A DNA stretch of 64,000 bases from positions 28,948,481 to 29,012,480 of the forward strand of contig OX424561.1 of assembly GCA_949152475.1 (NCBI GenBank), given 5' to 3'. Source of the DNA: Terebella lapidaria. Taxonomy: Eukaryota > Annelida > Polychaeta > Terebellida > Terebellidae. Below the pieces are notes generated by a model. That model searched no databases. It was given only the letters and a program-made list of their open reading frames with translations, and was not told the origin of the DNA. The position numbers were made by a program, and so were the translations under genes. This document shows, one piece after another, positions 38,201 to 47,306 of the stretch (positions are counted from its first letter, which is position 1; the number at the start of each line of letters is the position of its first letter).

Positions 38201-41200
38201 CGCGTTCCCTCGCATTGTGCTGACGCCAATGACTTCTGAGAAGGTTATTCTACAAGATCGCGAGGGAACGCGATCCGGAATGCGAGGGAACGCGATATTA
38301 TCGCGAGGGAACGCGATAATATCGCGAGGGAACGCGATAATATCGCGAGGGAACGCGATCTGGATTGCGAGGGAACGCAATAAGATCGCGAGGGAACGCG
38401 ATCCGGATTGCGAGGGAACGCAATAAGATCGCGAGGGAACGCGATCCGGATTGCGAGGGAACGCGATAATATTGCGAGGGAACGCAATATTATTGCGAGG
38501 GAACGCAATAACCGTATGTCAAAAAATATTTCTTCCATGTCCTTTCAGCGGCTCCGTAGAGGTCAGAATCGAGGCAGGGGCATTAACAAGACCCAGCACT
38601 TTCTGTGGGTTATATTCATGTCGGCCATGTGTAACCATCAATTCAGCAGTAACCAGATGAAACTAGTGGTCAACACAAGGGCACTTCAGAGTCTAGACAA
38701 AGGGGATGTCTGAGATTGATTATCTCAGAAACAGGGATCCGATCACTTGCAATACATCATTGTTCAACATTGGTATGGGATGACAGCTAGAGATGAGATC
38801 ATTGTTGGAAAATCAAGAGAAATTGTTAGAAAATTCTGAACTCGATGGTTTGGAAAGTCAGTGAAGAGAAAGATGGTGATCAAATCAGGAGAATTGTATC
38901 TCAAACAACCTTGAAGAGCAAGGATGGGATCAGTATGGTTGGCCAAACTGGTCACAAGTAAATTTTGTTGCGCGGAGTGAATATGCAATTATATCGCGCA
39001 ATAAATTAACCAATCATAGACAGTGTTTTATGACGCGATCAAAATATATTTATATATATCGCGCATTAATTCAACCATTCATATACCGTCTCTTCATGCG
39101 CGACACATTTAAGGATACTTATTGCGCGCATTAAATCAGCAATTGTATCGCGCAGTAAACCAGCCAATCATGTGAGGTGTTTTATGTCACGGTACAATTT
39201 GATTTAGATCGCGGAATACATCATCCAATGACAACTTGAGATTTCATGCCCGCAATAAATATCATTTGAAATGCATCGCGCATTGAAAGACAGGTTATGA
39301 ATGGTTGACATAAAGCGCGACATAAATATATTTAGATCGCGATATAAAACGCCCCACCTGATTGGCTGATTTGCTGCTCGACAAAATTCCTTATTTATCG
39401 CGCGCAACAAACTTTACTTCTGACCAGTTTGGCCAACCATAGATCAGAGACTGGTTACTCTAGGGGAATGCACAGAAGAGCATCAACAAGCAGCGTTTCA
39501 TACATTTTCTATCTATTGGTAGCACATGTGTAGCTGGTTGCAATCCTCGATGCAATTACTCTGATAACTGCAATAGCAATTTCTACAGCTCGAGAACAGG
39601 ACTAGTAGCACTACCAGGGGATGACACGTTTTGATTCTCTTGCTTTGTCATGCTGAAATATATTTGAAATAGACTTGATGATATTACACATGATTTATTC
39701 ATGGTAGCAGAACGCGATAAGCCAGCACATACATGTAAGGAATGGGCCATTGTTAGAAAGTTTGGAGAGCTGCTGGGTCCGAATCCAACTTATAGTGTTC
39801 ATCCGCTCAATATAAGGATGTGGCTGGAAGTCAAGAAGTCAAATAACCTATATGACAGTTTGGGTGAGCAATTGAAGATATTCACCAATCTGGACCAAAC
39901 AAAGGAAGCCATAACAATTAAAGGAGAGAAAGCCTTGATGTTTTTATACAGCCTTGATGTCATTGTATGGAGATCTGAAGATTGACAACTTGGAAATCCC
40001 ACGGTTTTGTGACAAGGTAAGAGGGAGCATTTCTGCATTGGAACCACAAATGCTACCACCAACTGCTGCATCTAAATACCACAGCCTTCGTATGTACTAT
40101 CAAGTAATAGAATGGACAGGAAATTGTAAACTAAATTTCAACTGCTAAAACATAATTTTAATTGAATTGTTATGCTATAGGGTTATAGGGTTTTTTTTTC
40201 TGATCAGATTTGACATTTGATCTGCCCTGTAGAGATGAATGTCCATTGAACTGAAACGAGTTTTTATACATTATTGAAAGAGTGATTCAGAGTACTTTCC
40301 AACGTTATATATATTTCGTTTCTTAATAGGTCAATGGGGAATGACATCTACTCATTAAACAGGTGCCAGCATTGTAATTGAGGTAATTTTTTGGCACCGA
40401 ATCACTAACAAAAATCGTCTGTAATCAATAATGGCATAAATGATGTCGGTTGAATTACGTTTATATTGATAACGCCGGAAAAACAGAATAGTGACGTCAT
40501 GTTTACCCCCTGAAACAGTGCTGCCAGCTGGCGATTGCAGATATGCACTAAACATCCCCATTAAAATGGAAATGGTATGCCAAAAACTAACCATATTAAC
40601 CCCCCAGGAGTGACCAAAAACGCGATAGAGGAAATAGGAAGTGCATCCCTACATTTTAAACGTTAACACTCCTATTCGTTTTCTGTGTATCATAATTTCC
40701 CTGATAGGTGGGGTGGTGCACAGTGACTCCCACTGGCCCATGGCGTAATGTGCTTTGAAACTTTTGCTAGTGTCAACTTTGCGCAGGAAATGTGCAGCAC
40801 TCGTTTGACAGACATAAAAACCAAGACTCCGATGCACTTTCGTTAATGGTATTCATATTTTAAAAATATAAATATTTATCAAATAATATCACATTTTCAT
40901 ATACAATATAGAAGTAGTTTTGGGAAGTTTCAATGGATTTACACGATGTGGAATCGAAAAACAGTTTGAATTTTGATCTAGACCACAACTGGCAGGGAAT
41001 TTCTTCACTCAATTTGACCAATATATATAGATGTAGGCAATGAATTCATAATAAACGTGCCCAATATATTGATATATGCTGATATCATTGAAATAAAAAT
41101 GTCTCATGTTGGTTAATATATATGTACGTCGCATCATCTTGGGTAACAATATCAATTTAAAAACCGGTTTTACGGATGTCTTACATATTTGCAGATTTTT

Positions 41201-42117
41201 GAAAATGTTGGTTGATCCAGTATGGCAAGAGATTGACGGACTTGATCACGTGGCATATGACGTCATACAGGAGCGAGAATTCCCATCACATACTCTTATC
41301 ATGGTCGACATCAAACGTGAGATTTATCATAACATGTATGATTATTGTGTCTCAGTTCTCTTTCCGACGTTTAGCATAATGATAATTACGGTGCAGAATT
41401 ATCTATTATATTACAAAAGCGAAAATTTGTGTTTCGGGCAAGCTGTTTGTTATCACTGATAGGTCCTGTAATGGCTGCAGACATACCACTGGATTATCTG
41501 ACGACTGGTAAAAAAATATATCATTCTGACGCATCAGTAGTTCCACTTGGTATATTTAAAAAAAACCTGGATTAAGATTTCTTATTTTGATGTGTTTTTG
41601 CATACGTAATTACATGTATCAGAATAAAAAGTGTATTTTGAAACTTTGCAAATGCCATGCTTTAATGTCGTACAAAGATCGACATTGCATTGACGATAGT
41701 TTCAAGCGAATGTTGCTTCATTTTATGTGACTTTTTATACCGAACATTTAAGTTACACTTAATCCACGACAAGAAATGAATTTGAAAGTCTTTGATCCCT
41801 TTTTTTCAGCGCAGACGCTGATTGATATGGGTTTCGCATATTCGCCCCAGGATTACTCAGTGATATATACAAACTTCCGGTCTCAGGCTTTCCCTGGTGA
41901 ACGTCAATTCCTGTCACGTGTCACGTGCAGGTACAAGTGCGACAAGAGTGAAGCGTGTACGGGATTCGAATATTACCCTGCAACTGAGTGGGAACCGGAT
42001 TCGTACTGTATATTCCAAGAAAAACCTGTTTTACAGAGGACCATTGCAAAAACAAATACAACCGTTGAGATATTCACAAAATGTTTCAAAAACCAGATAG
42101 ATTGTCACAATAACTAG
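26227..42117 (+). CDS. GT7 beta-1,4-galactosyltransferase-like enzyme with C-terminal PAN-like domain
   Basis: Type II Golgi glycosyltransferase moving Gal or GalNAc from UDP-sugar to GlcNAc-type acceptors. Exons: 26227-26710, 27697-27944, 28621-28808, 34409-34528, 34809-34933, 41195-41316, 41810-42117. Start is the first in-frame ATG; ATG 26245 is also possible. A short signal anchor (MMLSSVVMITMVINY) precedes the stem. Family motifs: GGHWVPTSCV, VPYRDRERHLRAFL, HPILQRQ, FHDVDTL (DxD, D276/D278), FGWGAEDDN, LLKHRRD. Against bovine enzyme the Tyr289 position is Met (312) and the metal-ligand Met344 position is Leu (367); His347 is kept (370). Phases agree except between exons five and six (1 versus 2), so a small exon is probably missing in 34934-41194. 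The last exon adds about 100 residues with six cysteines (CRYKCDKSEACTGFEYY). AATAAA lies at 42305. Intron three carries an antisense Copia relic. Confidence 0.85.
27130..28470. repeat. Fragments of the dispersed AAGGTCA repeat family within GT7 introns
   Basis: Pieces at 27170-27260, 27410-27480 and 28190-28470 resemble the element at 35148-36797. Shared blocks include TGACCGTTTTGGCCTTTTCA, AACTGGTCAGACAGTTTTTG, GAGAAAAGACA and GGGCATTT.TCGAC. They are intronic and diverged; overlapping open frames are shadows. GT7 exons at 27697-27944 lie between the fragments. Confidence 0.6.
28809..30060. other. Intron sequence, no feature recognised
   Basis: Part of the 5.6-kb third intron of the GT7 gene. 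It contains many short GTGACC/GGTCACC and CCGGTGAAA motifs, but I could not define a repeat unit or an exon. Open frames on both strands lack support. Confidence 0.4.
30061..30210. mobile_element. Foldback MITE, 150 bp
   Basis: TAAGTCACGG at the left end faces ACGTGACTTA at the right end. Inner blocks also pair: ATGGTGTGATTTCCGGTGGC faces a GCTACCAGAATCACATCGT-type sequence, and AAGCATACACCTTTTG faces AAAAGGTGTATGTTTG. It lies in the third GT7 intron. Confidence 0.75.
30308..30335. repeat. 28-bp perfect palindrome, hAT-like terminus
   Basis: GGATGCACTAACGA is followed directly by its complement TCGTTAGTGCATCC. The same half-site, preceded by GAG, recurs at 30997-31014. GGGATGCAC-type ends are known from some hAT transposons, so these could be two fused ends and a lone end of one family. 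That link is inference. Confidence 0.7.
31100..33423 (-). pseudogene. Ty1/Copia retrotransposon relic (gag, protease, integrase), antisense in GT7 intron
   Basis: Reading down from 33423, a gag-like start (MDIIQDGGIGCWPDWLAIER) is followed by a broken CFHCK..H zinc knuckle near 32785. Then come a protease tail (HNVINLLSVLKAT), a GAG-pre-integrase block (GQLYHLNC and RWNRRFGNLGMNNLKK near 32180) and an integrase core (KTDNGGEYT, GIKHEMNVPKTPEQNGVAE near 31800-31900). The TPYRVLTG..LRVIGCLAYVHIPK..KARKCIFL stretch (31515-31700) and a KIIVSRDVIF block (near 31340) complete it. Frames are broken by many stops. Reverse transcriptase and LTRs are not seen, so this is an old truncated copy. Confidence 0.85.
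33424..34408. other. Intron remainder, no feature recognised
   Basis: Sequence between the Copia relic and the fourth GT7 exon. A CTCTAATATGAACTGAACTT duplication occurs near 34022-34065. Nothing else is identified. Confidence 0.4.
34990..35012. repeat. (GT)n microsatellite followed by G-tract
   Basis: A GT run is followed by GGAGGGGGGGGGGAG. It sits in the fifth GT7 intron, about 60 bp past the exon donor. Confidence 0.85.
35148..36797. mobile_element. TIR element with 452-bp internal duplication
   Basis: Ends TAGGTTACCGGAC and GTCCGGTAACCTA; if TA is the target duplication, the repeats are GGTTACCGGAC. Inside, a block with CAAGGTCACCACACAAGTCG, CTAAGCTCTAT, GAGTACAG and GGCAGCTCCCATTATGAAGG occurs at about 35675-35830 and again at 36127-36280, offset 452 bp. 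Many AAGGTCA motifs are present. It ends in GAC/GGAC microsatellites (36680-36745). It has no transposase. Diverged fragments lie at 1.7, 24.1, 27.2 and 28.3 kb. Confidence 0.75.
36680..36745. repeat. GAC and GGAC simple repeats
   Basis: GACGACGACGACGACGG passes into seven GGAC tetramers near the right end of the TIR element. Confidence 0.9.
37156..37800 (-). pseudogene. Degenerate copy of a dispersed LPPT-type ORF family
   Basis: On the minus strand 37160-37390 reads GKKALVSLLGGSEDGELEMP, VKLVAKSNRALLHC, then, with a frame change, PPTAAA and a SLRVYW-like end. This matches the plus-strand copy at 39701-40148 at DNA level (ACCACCAACTGCTGCA and AGCCTTCGT). Similar C-termini (LPPT..A..YHSLRVYYQ) recur in many invertebrate repeat-derived predicted proteins of unknown function. 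Stops and shifts make this non-functional. Confidence 0.5.
37937..38558. mobile_element. MITE B: TACGGAGCC termini with large 21-bp palindrome arrays
   Basis: Termini TACGGAGCCTCTGAGAGGAC and its near complement, then AAATATTTTT tracts, flanked by the 6-bp target duplication GAGGTC (37931-37936 and 38559-38564). The left half holds about eleven tandem 21-22 bp units with the core GCGTTCCCTCGC. The right half holds about twelve units of the complement GCGAGGGAACGC. A 40-bp unique spacer (near 38215-38255) lies between. The 9-bp linkers vary (AATATTATC, AATCCGGATC, GATCTTATT). Long open frames rich in RSLAI/RERD are artefacts of the array. Confidence 0.93.
38934..39441. mobile_element. MITE C: TATGGTTGGCC termini, CGCG-rich interior
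   Basis: Ends TATGGTTGGCCAAACTGGTC and complement, then AGTAAA.TTTGTTGCGCG on both sides. The 6-bp target duplication GATCAG is at 38928-38933 and 39442-39447. The interior repeats ATCGCGC/GCGCGAT palindromes with CAATCAT and TTTTATG blocks at roughly 62-65 bp spacing. Confidence 0.88.
39701..40148 (+). pseudogene. Second degenerate copy of the LPPT-type ORF family
   Basis: 39701-39985 reads AHTCKEWAIVRKFGELLGP, TNLDQTKEAITIKGEKALMF. After a frameshift near 39955, a second frame reads DLKIDNLEIPRFCDKVRGS and LEPQMLPPTAASKYHSLRMY. The pattern (GEKAL..LY, RFCDKV, LPPTAA..YHSLR.YYQ) is a recurrent invertebrate repeat-associated protein end of unknown function. It is inverted relative to 37156-37800, and two MITEs lie between the copies. 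Confidence 0.55.
40149..41194. other. Intron sequence, no feature recognised
   Basis: Last part of the long GT7 intron. The missing small GT7 exon predicted by phase could lie here or further left, but I could not identify it. Confidence 0.4.
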
Positions 42118-42304
42118 ATACTGCACGAAACTCGGAAATGACCCCCCGATATAGTCTGTTTGAATTTGGCTTATACTAAAGTAAATCCCCCAGTGCAGTG
42201 CGTATGAACTTGATATATATCCTGACACAGCATGTTTGAATTCGCGTTGGAATTCCCATATATCTAAGAAATAATGGGTGACATTTAGAACTTCGTCTTT
42301 CTCT

Positions 42305-42310
42305 AATAAA
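42305..42310 (+). terminator. Polyadenylation signal for the GT7 gene
   Basis: AATAAA on the plus strand, about 190 bp after the GT7 stop codon at 42117 and before the non-LTR relic. Confidence 0.5.
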
Positions 42311-42431
42311 ATGAATGCTTTTGCCGATATTTTTCGTCTCTCCCCAGTGTGCACACGACAGTTCGCAACCTCACTGTGATATAAACAGTCGTTTTTAAAC
42401 AGTCATTTTCACATACTATCAGATGAATATT

Positions 42432-43365
42432 GTATTTTGTTCAACTTAATATTAGATACAGGTATCTTTCCTAGCCAGTGGTCAAAGGCATTTATTACCC
42501 CTTTGTTTAAAGAAGGGGCAAAAGATGATACTAACAATTATCGTGGTATTTCCCTGTCGTGTTGTATTGGAAAGATGTTCACAAAAGTGTTGAACACTAG
42601 ATTAACTTTGTGGGCAGACATTAATAACAAATTAGACGATAGCCAAGGAGCTTATCGAACGGTTCGGTCAACTATAGATCAGATTTTTGGTCTTTACTCG
42701 ATTGTAAATAAATATCTCCGCAGACGGGGCGGCCGTTTCTACTGTGCTTTCGTAGACTTCTCAAAAGCTTTTGATTCTGTACCTCACTCTTTGTTACATT
42801 ATAGATTGATACAAAACAATGTGAATGGTAAAATTTTAAAAATCATGAAATCTATGTACACCCAACTACAATCTGCTGTTAAAACGCCACAAGGCTTAAC
42901 TGGATTTTTTCAGTGTAGTATTGGCACACGCCAGGGCTGTATGTTGAGTCCGTTTCTCTTTGCCCTGTACATAAATGAGTTGATCAACAAATGTAAATTT
43001 GTGAATTGTCCAGCTGTCTGTGTGGATGGCGACTTTCAGGAACTACACATGCTTATGTACGCAGACGACATCTGTATCATAAATGACACAGTGGACAGGC
43101 TACAAAAACATGTGTATGCTTTGGAATCTTTTTTCATTAAAAATGGATTATCCATTAATATATTAAAAACAAAAATTGTTATCTTCAGAAATGGTGGAGG
43201 TTTGAAACAAAATGAGTGCTTCCTCTTCTGTGGTAAAAAAAACTTGTATGGAGCTGAAATTTGGGGTACACACAAAAGGGAGACTGTGTAATTAATCCAC
43301 CGTAAATTCTGCAAATATATGTTGAAAGTTTCTTATTCTACATCCAATTCAGCTGTATTAGGTAT
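42432..43365 (+). pseudogene. Non-LTR retrotransposon reverse transcriptase, truncated
   Basis: Open frame with reverse-transcriptase blocks FPSQWSKAFITPLFKEGAKD, NNYRGISLSCCIGKMF, SQGAYRTVRSTIDQI, FVDFSKAFDSVPHSLL, TRQGCMLSPFLFALYINEL and catalytic MYADDICII (near 43054). It stops at 43291 after YGAEIWGTHKRETV, but IHRKFCKYMLK continues in the same frame past the stop. Endonuclease and ORF1 are missing, so the copy is 5' truncated and has nonsense codons at its 3' end. It lies just downstream of the GT7 gene in the same orientation. Confidence 0.88.
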
Positions 43366-43555
43366 GTGAGAAACATTGTATAGCCTTGACTCGATTTCGA
43401 TGTAGTAACCATAATCTTCGAATAGAAACAGGTAGACAACAAAATGTAGACAAACAGCTCAGAATATGCTTATATTGTAAGTCAAGAAATGATGTTGGCC
43501 TTTTATGAATAAATAAAGACAATATCACACGCACACATCTCACACCTTTGATTTC

Positions 43556-44590
43556 CTATTTATGGCTGCCGCATGGATGGATACATTTATATTCCATCAT
43601 ATACTTTAGTTTGGTGACTGGGTCCGAAATATTAGGATAAGTAGGTTCATTTCGTTCAAATATACTATCTCTAAACTTGGAATATGCTTCACAATCAAAT
43701 ATAAAATGTAATTCATCCTCTATTGATTTTTTACTACATAACTTACAAATTCTTTCATCTATGCGAAACGTTCTTAATTTGCCAGTATCGGTATCTCTGA
43801 CATCATAGTATCGTCCAGTTTCTATATGTAAGCCTAATACACCACATCTAAGTTGAGCATATAGAGATCTTTTATATCTTGGAATACACCTGGTCACATA
43901 TATTTCTATCCCAAATTCAGGCTTGAGCTTACAATATAATCTTAATTTTGGCTTTGCAGCAACTGACACTTTCCATTCTTGAGCCATTATATGAATGAAT
44001 TTGTTTTTTACACTGTCAATATTAAATAATTGTCTACGTTTATACACATTAGTCATATCAAGTATAGCACCGATTTGTTGTATATCTTCACACCAATTAC
44101 CAATCTGTTTACAATACATATACTGGAACACTATTTTAGTTAACCTAGTCATATCCATTTTAATAAGGCGATTCCAGAACCTCAACATCGAGATATAACT
44201 TTTTTTTCGAAAGTGTACAATGTTCGTCTTGCTAACATTTACTGTAATTCTCCATTTTCTTGTCCATTCATACAAACTGTTTAACAATATCTGCCTAGGT
44301 TTAGAGCTTTCACTGTAATAGCTAGATTATTAATAAACAAAGCAAAAAGAGTAGGTGACAGATTGTCACCTTGTTTTACACCATTTAATACTTGAAACCA
44401 ATCAGTGTAATCATTATTTACCTTCAAACATGAGAAGGTATTTTTATACATATCTTTGAGACAATTGTAAACATTACCATCTATATTACACAATAATAAC
44501 CTATACAATAATAAGTCTCTGTCTACCAGATCAAATGCTTTTTCCAAATCAATAAATGCAGCAAAGGTAGACTGGTACCCAGCCACCCCT
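43556..44590 (-). pseudogene. Second non-LTR retrotransposon relic lacking the YADD block
   Basis: Minus strand. 44586-44281 reads STFAAFIDLEKAFDLVDRDL and VKQGDNLSPTLFALFINNLA. The next frame (44287-43556) resumes at MLNSLYEWTRKWRITVNVSK and carries the long C-terminal region with a CKLC..K..DELHFIFDC zinc-ribbon-like end. The catalytic YADD segment that belongs between them is deleted at about 44285. Tail-to-tail with the plus-strand relic at 42432-43365; the two belong to similar clades. Confidence 0.85.
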
Positions 44591-45287
44591 CCTGTACCAG
44601 TCTGACGAGTAAGTGGGACGTTCCACGAGGACCCAAAATTAAATCTGAGCCAGTGACTCAGATGACAATATCAAACCCCACCAACTTGAAAAGAAAAAGA
44701 ATGCCACTGACTGCAGTTTTTAATGACAACAGGTAAATTGAACTCCATGTCAGATATATACTAGTATCATAATTTACACATACGGTAATGTGATTTGCAA
44801 TTTGACAGTGTTGATATTGGAACTGTATACATGTTAGGGACAATTGAGACAACAAGCATATAGAGCACTCACAAAACCCAATATGTTTTTTTATGAATTC
44901 CGATAAAATTTTCCTATTAATTACAGAAATCTGAGCACTGAAGATTGTGTGAAACAAAGAGAGATGCTGCTGGGGTTCCATGCTGCATCAGCAAGCTACC
45001 AAGCATCGAGCACACCCATTTTGATTGGGACCAGCTGTGGAGAAGTTCCACTAGGATGTGCTCTAGTGTATAAGGTACTCATATTTTTCATGGTTATAAA
45101 CCTGAACTACCAGAATCCATAAACATTGTGCAGTGTATCACATGAACAATTCATATTTCAGTCATAAACTTACACATGTTACATGTAATTACCTTTATAC
45201 AAAATTGTTATAGTCAGTCAATTTGATCCAAGAAGGGTAATACTCCCATGTGTCAAAATATACTTGATTTCATTGGGCAGTGTGTGA
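44591..45287. other. Non-coding, flank of the Harbinger-like element
   Basis: No gene or clear terminal inverted repeat identified. Confidence 0.4.
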
Positions 45288-46361
45288 TTACTTACTGATT
45301 AGGGGAGGCATGAAATTTGTAAGAGCAGCGCATACGAACCAAATCTGATCAATGCTTTTGAACGAAGTTAGTTCAACTTTCTGTCCAACAATTCTGAACT
45401 TTTTGATTCTAGAAATTGCTCTTTCTACATGAACTCTGTGTCTGGCGATTTTCCGTGTTGCTTCAACGTCCTTCTCACTAAGTTGTGATCCATCATGTGC
45501 GAAAGGTGGTATATGTAATTTCAGTCCGAGTCCCTCTATCTCCTCTCGGATATGAAAACCCTTGTCAACCATCACACCATCTCCTTTCTGCAGAAACTTT
45601 TTTTCCAACATTATTTTCAAATGTGTCAAAAGTCTGCTTCTGTTTGTGAGCTCCTTGTCTGAGATGGATCCTCCAAACAAAGTCGAGATGAAGGTGATGG
45701 CACCACTTGGATCATTACCTATCAGGCCCTTCAATGTTGTGCTTGATTTATATTGCGAGTACAGTTAACTCTGCGTTCTCGAGGATGCAGGTTTTTGAGT
45801 AGGCAGTTCTGTTGCATCCAGGATGAGTAGGGTGTTCGGAAAATCCTGTCTGAATAGTGCTGGCATCTGTTCTTGGATGGTTTGTCTCTGGGGCCATATG
45901 GGTAATGAGGCGAGGGTGAAAAAAATATAGTTGATCCAGTCATTAAAAAGGTTACTAGCATCTTGTGGGGATACTTCAAACAAATTGGATATGTGCACGA
46001 AATCAAAAATCAACCGTAGCTTCACAAAAGTCATAAGCATCTGATTCTGTGGGGACATTTCGGAGGCAGCTGCTTTCGATTTTGCATAAACCAGTGGTGC
46101 AGCGTCTTTGTTAGGAACAAAAAAATTTAGTAGAAAGCTGAAACGATTGAAATCAAATCCTGTGTTGTAAGGAAATAAATGTTTTTTCATAAGCAAGGTT
46201 TCGAAGCTAACAGATGGCAACTGTTTGGGATGTGCATTGTGATTTTTACAGACGTCCTTCGAATGCTCCTCAGCCTTGAAGCGTTGTAGCTGATTTCGTG
46301 GCTCTTCATTCTGTTTTACAAGTCTTTGGATGATGGTTTCGTAATCTGAAAAAAATGACAT
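45288..46361 (-). pseudogene. PIF/Harbinger-like DDE transposase (HTH_Tnp_4/DDE_Tnp_4 type), one nonsense codon
   Basis: DDE transposase of the DDE_4 type. The single frame from 46361 to 45288 is broken only by TAA at 45765-45767, in a spot where relatives carry a sense codon; the same frame continues on both sides. N-terminal half: acidic/basic linker, helix-turn-helix region (LLMKKHLFPYNTGFDFNRFS, FDFVHISNLFEVSPQDASN), then FPNTLLILDATEL with the first catalytic Asp. C-terminal half: GLIGNDPSGAITFISTLFGG, GDGVMVDKGF with the second Asp, and HRVHVERAISRIKKF with the Glu. About 357 residues in all, near full length. A zinc-finger domain often found upstream in relatives is not seen. Confidence 0.88.
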
Positions 46362-46698
46362 GTGTATGAAATATGAAATGAGTCATGTATTATAGGATGT
46401 GATCATCTGCATGTATGCAATAATATTAAGATGGATACATCAAGAACATGTTCATGCATGAATTGAATAGAGGTGTATGATTGCTGTTTGATGTGATGTG
46501 CGTGTACACTGGGGAAGAACCCCCTCGATTTTAGAATCATTATAGTAAACACACCAAACACATGATGTTTCATGATGGGATACAAATACATTTCATGTGT
46601 GTTTATTTTTAACGTGCCCCACTGATGGCACAGCAGAGAGCTCCAACGCTTCAAGAGACCTTCTGCGGGGTCACAGCCCTACCCCTGTCTGCACCTGT
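46362..46698. other. Non-coding gap
   Basis: Nothing recognised between the transposase and the ORF1-like fragment. Confidence 0.4.
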
Positions 46699-47061
46699 TC
46701 ATCTGACCGAGGAACAAGCTGTAAAGTCGAGCCTGTGGAAGCATTTGCAGATGGCCTCTATCTTCAGATCCTGCGAACTGAAACGTATCTTTACCAAGCC
46801 GGGCTGCTTGGTTTTCGACTGAAGGCGCAATGAGGCTAGTACACTGTCACCGTTCATACCTAACCCGTGCTCGACTAAGTCTCTCACTTGCATGTCAAGG
46901 TTGGACGCATGTTTTAACCCCGTGTATACCACTGTTGTTTCGTACGGGAAATCGTCTGGCACTGGAATATTGCTCAGCATTCTCTGGCAATTCTGCACAT
47001 GGTCATCTATCTCATCTTCTAGTTTGCACAGTTGCATGCAATGTTCACTACGATCTTTCAT
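46699..47061 (-). pseudogene. LINE ORF1-like fragment
   Basis: The 120-codon frame begins with a charged helical segment (CKLEDEIDDHVQNCQRML), then a pattern like the RNA-binding fold of some ORF1 proteins: TTVVYTGLKHASNLD, VRDLVEHGLGMNGDSV, LRLQSKTKQPGLVKIRFSS. There is no splice support and no family-level certainty. It could instead be part of the nearby Harbinger-like element. Confidence 0.35.
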
Positions 47062-47306
47062 AGTACTACCTGTTTCTGTGTTGACTAATAATTCAAAGTC
47101 CGTAAACTAATAATATGCGAGTTACACCCAAGTCACGCCCAAGTAGCATCCAAAAAGGCGAAAGTCAACACAAATTGCGACATAGAAAAACCCCAACATA
47201 ATAACGTTTGATATAAGTGGTCAATCCGCCTTTGTGTGACCGATGTATGACTGATGGTCGTACGACCAAAATTTTCTTATTATTGACCAAAGCCAAAAAA
47301 GTAAAC

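Noticed and set aside
37980..38520. Regular repeats with short variable linkers, resembling a CRISPR array
   Set aside because: Linkers are only 9-10 bp and often repeat, the array is mirrored, it is bounded by TIRs and a target duplication, and the genome is animal. It is a MITE interior.
37910..38538. Long open frames (148-156 aa) on both strands rich in RSLAI and RERD
   Set aside because: They arise because a 21-bp unit keeps every frame open. The repeats explain them fully.
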